Assembly (NCBI GenBank): GCA_031256445.1
Contig: JAIRQN010000040.1
Coordinates: 1 to 56,251 of the forward strand
Direction of reading: 5' to 3'
DNA length: 56,251 nt
Source of the DNA: Treponema sp.
GTDB taxonomy: Bacteria; Spirochaetota; Spirochaetia; Treponematales; Breznakiellaceae
Part shown: in pieces, positions 52,583-56,251 of the stretch
Layout of the letters: every line of letters starts with the position of its first letter
Numbering within the stretch: position 1 is the stretch's first letter
Notes under the pieces: generated by a model
Databases searched by the model: none
Seen by the model: only the letters and a program-made list of their open reading frames with translations
Told to the model about the DNA's origin: nothing
Position numbers and translations under genes: made by a program

Positions 52583-53245
52583 ATGAAAATAAAAAAGGAT
52601 ATCTGTTTATGTATTTTTTTATTATTTATGGCAATTATTCTCTCTAATTGTAACAATACAGCCAAACGTCAATATAATATTTCGTTAAAAAATACTTTAT
52701 CAATATTTCTTTTGAAAAATGATTCAGCTTCTTTTTTCTGTATACCCATTCAGTATCTTGGTCATGATCATATTGGTTGTTTTGATTATACCAATGGATT
52801 CATTGTAATCGGTGATTATGAGATTTTATTGGAAAGAGATGATATTAATATTTATGTTTACCTTAATGAAGAAACAGATGAGAGTGGAAGTTTAGATAGT
52901 GGATTTGATCTGGTTTATTCGGAAAAAAACGGTAAAATATTACTTTCAAAAATGAGTGTACCATTATCAGTAAAACAAGCTGAGGGAGACGGTAAGTACA
53001 TTCATTATTACATTATTATTGAAAGATTTCTTAAAGATGATGAGGTTAAAAGAATAAATATTGAATATGAAAAAGGAAATTTTTATTCGCAGTTTGAAAT
53101 TTGGTATGATCTTGTTTTAAATAATGAACCTCAAAATGGAAGCGGAATTTCAGATGATTTTGAGCTATATAATGGATCTGTTTCTGATGCTGTATTTTTA
53201 TTACCAAATTTAAACTTTTTTAGAGCCCAATACATAAAAAACTGA
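52583..53245 (+). CDS. AT-rich lipoprotein of unknown function
   Basis: 220 residues from ATG 52583: signal peptide MKIKKDICLCIFLLFMAIILSNCN with lipobox LSNC. A longer frame beginning at 52508 is rejected since it would translate the hairpin and bury the signal peptide. The mature part is beta-rich and acidic (IVIGDYEILLERDDINIYVYLNEE); no known family recognised. No clear ribosome-binding site. Base composition is much more AT-rich than neighbours, and a dispersed repeat lies directly upstream, so recent arrival is likely. Confidence 0.6.
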   Translation: MKIKKDICLCIFLLFMAIILSNCNNTAKRQYNISLKNTLSIFLLKNDSASFFCIPIQYLGHDHIGCFDYTNGFIVIGDYEILLERDDINIYVYLNEETDESGSLDSGFDLVYSEKNGKILLSKMSVPLSVKQAEGDGKYIHYYIIIERFLKDDEVKRINIEYEKGNFYSQFEIWYDLVLNNEPQNGSGISDDFELYNGSVSDAVFLLPNLNFFRAQYIKN

Positions 53246-53379
53246 AATTGTTAAGAAGTTAGTGTTGTTTAAGAGATCTCCGGTTTTATGGGAAAGCTCT
53301 CTCTACGCTACAGGCGGTGTACATCAGCTTCATACTACACTAGACACTTTGGGGTGACAGGCACGCCGCGCCACCGCTT
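53246..53379. other. Unassigned intergenic stretch
   Basis: The AT-rich composition of the lipoprotein gene changes abruptly near 53290 to a balanced, non-AT-rich sequence (53290-53379). I see no open frame with a start, no tRNA shape and no repeat shared with the rest of the window. It may be the edge of an old insertion. Confidence 0.3.
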
Positions 53380-53634
53380 TCAAGGCAATCCCCGCGCTTT
53401 TACTGCGCTTTGATCTTTTCCAAGAGCCGGAATATCGACTGTTCCGGTTCCGGCATCATGCGTTATAATAATATCAGAAGATTTGCCGCATGCAGAACAA
53501 ACGGCTGTTTCATCCGCGTGTGGATCCGGTTTAATTTTAAATGTGCCCTCTACTTTTGCTCCGCATTTTGGACAGGGAAATTCACATTTTACGCGGGTAT
53601 TTCCGGGTATATCAAATTGTCCTTTATTTGCCAT
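53380..53634 (-). CDS. Small zinc-ribbon protein
   Basis: 84 residues with two knuckles, CPKC (21-24) and CSAC (46-49), about 21 residues apart, the shape of a zinc ribbon. The rest is polar and short. GAGGAGAG lies just before the ATG, a strong ribosome-binding site. Ribbons of this size are often nucleic-acid or protein binding; no family recognised. It is transcribed toward the AT-rich lipoprotein gene and follows the repeat-protein gene by about 155 nt on the same strand. Confidence 0.6.
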   Translation of the reverse strand: MANKGQFDIPGNTRVKCEFPCPKCGAKVEGTFKIKPDPHADETAVCSACGKSSDIIITHDAGTGTVDIPALGKDQSAVKARGLP

Positions 53635-53657
53635 CTTTCTCTCCTCTGTATTTTTTG

Positions 53658-53693
53658 AAACGGGGCGGACTGACAGCCCGTTTTACCCCGTTT
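53658..53693. terminator. Hairpin after the leucine-rich-repeat gene
   Basis: AAACGGGG (53658-53665) pairs with CCCCGTTT (53686-53693) around an inner GGGC/GCCC stem. No strong T-run on the minus strand, so termination is only likely. Confidence 0.4.
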
Positions 53694-53707
53694 GTTTGCA
53701 TCTCTCT

Positions 53708-53796
53708 TTACCTCGGCGTAAAATTCCAACGCTGATTTCCGCCATACGTATATGTTCCTGCCTTTCTATTGTTACTCTGACCGCCGTACGTTATTG
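53708..53796 (-). pseudogene. Second, out-of-frame C-terminal cap of a leucine-rich-repeat protein
   Basis: Directly after the stop codon of the repeat gene, in another frame of the minus strand, the DNA encodes a peptide containing YGGQSNNRKAGTYTYGG and ending RWNFTPR before a TAA (53708-53710). This matches the plan of the cap of the intact gene (GGQRAGTYTS ... AWNYSPQ). It has no start codon of its own. Confidence 0.6.
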
Positions 53797-55986
53797 CGGC
53801 GAATAGTTCCATGCATTGTTGATACTTGTGTATGTGCCAGCTCTTTGACCGCCTTTGTAAAATTCATCAAAACTACCAAAATTATCCCCAATAATTTTTA
53901 CACCAGCCCCTATGGTTATGCTGGTCAATCGATTGCTCAAAAACGCACGTTCCTTGATAGTTCTCACGCTATTGGGGATGGTTATGCTGGTCAGTTGATT
54001 ACTCTGAAACGCCCCTGCTTCAATAGTTCTCACGCTATTGGGAATGGTTACGCTGGTCAGTCGATTGGATGCAAACGCAGACGTGATAGTTCTCACGCTG
54101 CTGGGGATGGTTACGCTGGTCAGTTGATTGTTGCCAAACGCAGCCCGCTCGATAGTTTTTACGCTATTGGGGATGGTTACGCTGGTCAGTTGATTGACGA
54201 TAAACACTCCTTCTCCAATAGTTCTCACGCTATTGGGGATGGTTACTCTGGTCAGTTGATTGATGCTAAACGCCATCCGCGCGATAGTTCTCACGCTATT
54301 GGGGATGGTTACTCTGGTCAGTTGATTGATGCTAAACGCCTCTTCTCCAATAGTTCTCACGCTATTGGGGATGGTTACGCTACGCAGGTTTTTTGATTTA
54401 AAAACATCCCTCCCGATTGCGGTTACCAATATTCCATTCACTCGGGAAGGTATAACAATGCTGCTTTGGTTTCCACTGAACCTGATTAAGGTGCCGTTGC
54501 TGTCAATGGTAAAAAAAGATTCATCGGTGGCTGTAGGGTAAGCGGCAAGCTGAAAAAATTCATCTGCCGGCAAAATATTAATCCTGTGCTGCCGGGCGGC
54601 GCTTTCCGCAGAAAGATTGTCAATGCTGCTTATTCGTATCGTGAGCTGATCGGTGATTGCATTAACGTTCACCGACGGAAAAGACATTCTCCCTTCCCAT
54701 TCTATTGGATCAAGGGTACCTTCACTGATATTATATCCGGTGGGTATAGTAACGGTCTGCCTGCCAATGCTCGTTCCGTTTCCGTTTATGATTTCCGCAA
54801 CCACGACATGGCTGACTGTTTTATTCGTGAATGGCGAGGATGCGCGGACGCTTTTATCCGGCCAGTCAAAGCCCCATGTTGCAGCCCTTCCTGTTGCGGA
54901 CAGGCCGCTTGCGACGGTCGCTATTACTTCGTTTATAGTATTTGACCATTGAATATCCGCTATAAATCCCATCCAAAAACTGAGATTTACCGTTTCTGTT
55001 TGATAGTTTATATCACCCTGTTTGATATGGGCATCATACACCAGATTGTATGGCTGTCCCTGGTTGACATAATTAGTATAATAAGCCTCGGCTTCCTGCA
55101 GGCGTTCTGTCCATTGTCTTCGCCAGGCTATGTCATTGCGGGTGTCTGCGCCGATATTGCCGCTTGAAATACTGGCGGACAGAATATTCATGCGGCTTGC
55201 TGCCTCCGCAAGGCCGGGGTCAACATTCACCGACTGGATAAAATGCGAAAGGGCTTCTACCACAGTTCCCTGCCGCTGCGCCGTAATTCCCTGCGCCAGC
55301 GCGGTCTGGGCGTTTGCGTAATTTGCCGTTGCCGCTACGGAAAGTTCTGTCCGTGTGCGTTCGGTCGGCGTTACGCCCATTTTTTCCAGCAGATCAAGCG
55401 ATGCCCGCCGTATGCCGGTCAGATTGTCCAATTCGGCAAAGGTAAATGTACCTGAATACGAAGCCTGGGTCATTTTGTCTGCGTTTCTCGTGATTTGCAT
55501 TTGCAGGGCGAAACCGGTCGCGGTTCTGGTTATCGTCCCGGTCATCAGGTGTGTTGTAGGTATAAGATGGCCTAAATCCATTCCCGCTTCCGCGTTATCT
55601 GAATAATAGCCGGACAGCAATTCCGCGTACTGCTCGTCAAGACGGACACGATCCAATACGGAGACAGCGGAGAAGCCGGAAAAGTTGCTTACAAACTCGC
55701 CCTGCACCAATGAGGGCAGATAGCTCTGGTTATCCGCAAGGCCGCTTGCCTTTGGAGCAAGGATAGTCAGACTGATGTCTTTTCCGCCGTTTCCGGTAAA
55801 GAATGGGGAAACGGGAGCCGGTGGTGTTGGCGTTTGCTGCGCTTGAGGTGTTTGAGGCTGCGCCACGGGAGCCGGTGACGGCTGTGTTTGAGGCTGCGCC
55901 GGCGCACTGTTATCCTTGCTTCCCCCCGCCCAACTGAGGGCAGGGATCAGCAGAATCAGAACGGCGATACTAAAGACTTTGTTCAT
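53791..55986 (-). CDS. Exported protein with CsgG-like N-terminal part and BspA-type leucine-rich repeats
   Basis: 731 residues. Signal peptide MNKVFSIAVLILLIPALSWAG; Pro/Gln-rich linker (about 28-60); a LpoB/CsgG-like domain (about 68-200: SLVQGEFVSNFSGFSAVSVLDRV); a helical middle with ALSHFIQSVNVDPGLAEAASR (TPR-like); a beta domain (about 360-500); then seven BspA/Treponema-type leucine-rich repeats of 22 residues (one of 21), consensus VTIPNSVRTIxxxAFxxNQLTS, from about 520 to 700, and a cap AGTYTSINNAWNYS. BspA repeats act in adhesion and surface binding. AAGGAG stands 7 nt before the ATG. Repeat DNA (66 bp) can recombine. Confidence 0.85.
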   Translation of the reverse strand: MNKVFSIAVLILLIPALSWAGGSKDNSAPAQPQTQPSPAPVAQPQTPQAQQTPTPPAPVSPFFTGNGGKDISLTILAPKASGLADNQSYLPSLVQGEFVSNFSGFSAVSVLDRVRLDEQYAELLSGYYSDNAEAGMDLGHLIPTTHLMTGTITRTATGFALQMQITRNADKMTQASYSGTFTFAELDNLTGIRRASLDLLEKMGVTPTERTRTELSVAATANYANAQTALAQGITAQRQGTVVEALSHFIQSVNVDPGLAEAASRMNILSASISSGNIGADTRNDIAWRRQWTERLQEAEAYYTNYVNQGQPYNLVYDAHIKQGDINYQTETVNLSFWMGFIADIQWSNTINEVIATVASGLSATGRAATWGFDWPDKSVRASSPFTNKTVSHVVVAEIINGNGTSIGRQTVTIPTGYNISEGTLDPIEWEGRMSFPSVNVNAITDQLTIRISSIDNLSAESAARQHRINILPADEFFQLAAYPTATDESFFTIDSNGTLIRFSGNQSSIVIPSRVNGILVTAIGRDVFKSKNLRSVTIPNSVRTIGEEAFSINQLTRVTIPNSVRTIARMAFSINQLTRVTIPNSVRTIGEGVFIVNQLTSVTIPNSVKTIERAAFGNNQLTSVTIPSSVRTITSAFASNRLTSVTIPNSVRTIEAGAFQSNQLTSITIPNSVRTIKERAFLSNRLTSITIGAGVKIIGDNFGSFDEFYKGGQRAGTYTSINNAWNYSPQ
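53890..54430. repeat. 66-bp coding tandem repeats (leucine-rich repeats)
   Basis: About seven near-identical 66-bp units encode the 22-residue repeats of the gene on the minus strand. The plus-strand frame through them has no start context and is a shadow. Confidence 0.85.
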
Positions 55987-56157
55987 GGTGATAACTCCTT
56001 TTCTATGCGTTTTATATGAAAAGCCGATATTTCCCTCTTGCGGGGAAATCGAACAAATAGTTCTCCGGTGTTTTTCCGTGGGAATTGAGTAAAATGTACT
56101 GTTTGGTAATACTTAACTGTTAGTTGATTGACATGGTTATTTAGAGAGTGTGTATAA

Positions 56158-56251
56158 TGACTGCTGACTGCTGACTGCTGACTGCTGACTGCTGACTGCT
56201 GACTGCTGACTGCTGACTGCTGACTGCTGACTGCTGACTGCTGACTGCTGA
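56158..56251. repeat. Heptanucleotide tandem repeat running off the window
   Basis: About 13 exact copies of a 7-bp unit (GACTGCT), from 56158 to the window end. On the plus strand every frame has TGA stops; on the minus strand all frames are open through the repeat. The region 55987-56157 between it and the repeat-protein gene holds the leader and a GATTTCCC/GGGAAAT-type hairpin, with no other gene. Confidence 0.95.

Noticed and set aside
53752..54396. A plus-strand frame with SSHAIGDGYAGQ-type repeats
   Set aside because: It is the antisense shadow of the 66-bp leucine-rich-repeat units of the minus-strand gene; it has no signal peptide, no ribosome-binding site and no known family.
53890..54430. 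Regular repeats that could suggest a CRISPR array
   Set aside because: Units are 66 bp, contiguous with no spacers, and stay in frame as leucine-rich repeats; no cas genes are nearby.

Overview
The window reads as chromosomal DNA of a spirochaete of the genus Treponema, probably one of the metabolically richer, gut-associated lineages rather than a host-restricted pathogen. Three things point there. It has a cytoplasmic filament protein CfpA, known only from treponemes, followed by the same two neighbours I recall from T. pallidum (a TP0747-like protein and a PPDK-like protein). It has a TatT-TatP-TatQM set (TPR lipoprotein-associated TRAP transporter, T. pallidum TP0956-TP0958). It has the order murG-cvpA-(holB-like)-histidine kinase-NtrC-type regulator, which resembles the TP0523-TP0519 region. 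Genus is inferred from gene content and recalled gene order; no database search was possible.

Layout. 1-332: three hairpins from a dispersed repeat family and a short unexplained element. 333-2468: mgtE and a TatD-family nuclease, back to back. 2469-3440: a probable transporter remnant and an AT-rich flavoprotein gene. 3509-9126 (minus): murG operon with delta-prime-like clamp loader subunit and a cytosolic two-component system. 9286-13524: lipoprotein with a His/Glu-rich tract, cyclase-like protein, TPR protein, and a YmdB-like protein with an altered metal site. 13685-18928: hsp20, mtaB, TPR protein, bactofilin, pta, and a lysine/alanine/proline-rich protein. 19012-28094: ppdK-like gene, TP0747-like gene and cfpA on the minus strand; a VWA-like exported protein, a DHH phosphoesterase and a membrane-anchored protein on the plus strand.

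28113-34447 (minus): glutamate dehydrogenase, a CsgG/LpoB-like exported protein with its own promoter and operator, and two glycosidases (GH36, GH1). 34515-37842: xseA-xseB-mutL repair cluster. 37848-40495: unknown protein, DUF167 protein, GltS-like symporter. 40537-44455 (minus): TRAP transporter set. 44569-49802: exported metallo-hydrolase, phosphohexomutase, hybrid sensor kinase. 49983-52388: argF, J-domain protein, RNase HI, PTPS-family protein. 52583-56251: AT-rich lipoprotein, small zinc-ribbon protein, leucine-rich-repeat exported protein, and a heptanucleotide tandem repeat running off the window end.

The gene content suggests sugar use (alpha-galactosidase, beta-glucosidase, phosphohexomutase, acetate formation through Pta) and glutamate handling (GltS, GDH). 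The most interesting items are: a PPDK homologue that has lost its ATP-site residues but kept the phosphohistidine and PEP-site cysteine; a YmdB homologue with an altered metal centre; several promoters whose -10 box lies 6 nt before the start codon, implying leaderless mRNAs; a leaderless mini-ORF overlapping the xseA start; perfect-palindrome operators; and a second, out-of-frame C-terminal cap after the leucine-rich-repeat gene. I found no tRNA, rRNA, CRISPR array, intact insertion sequence or prophage.
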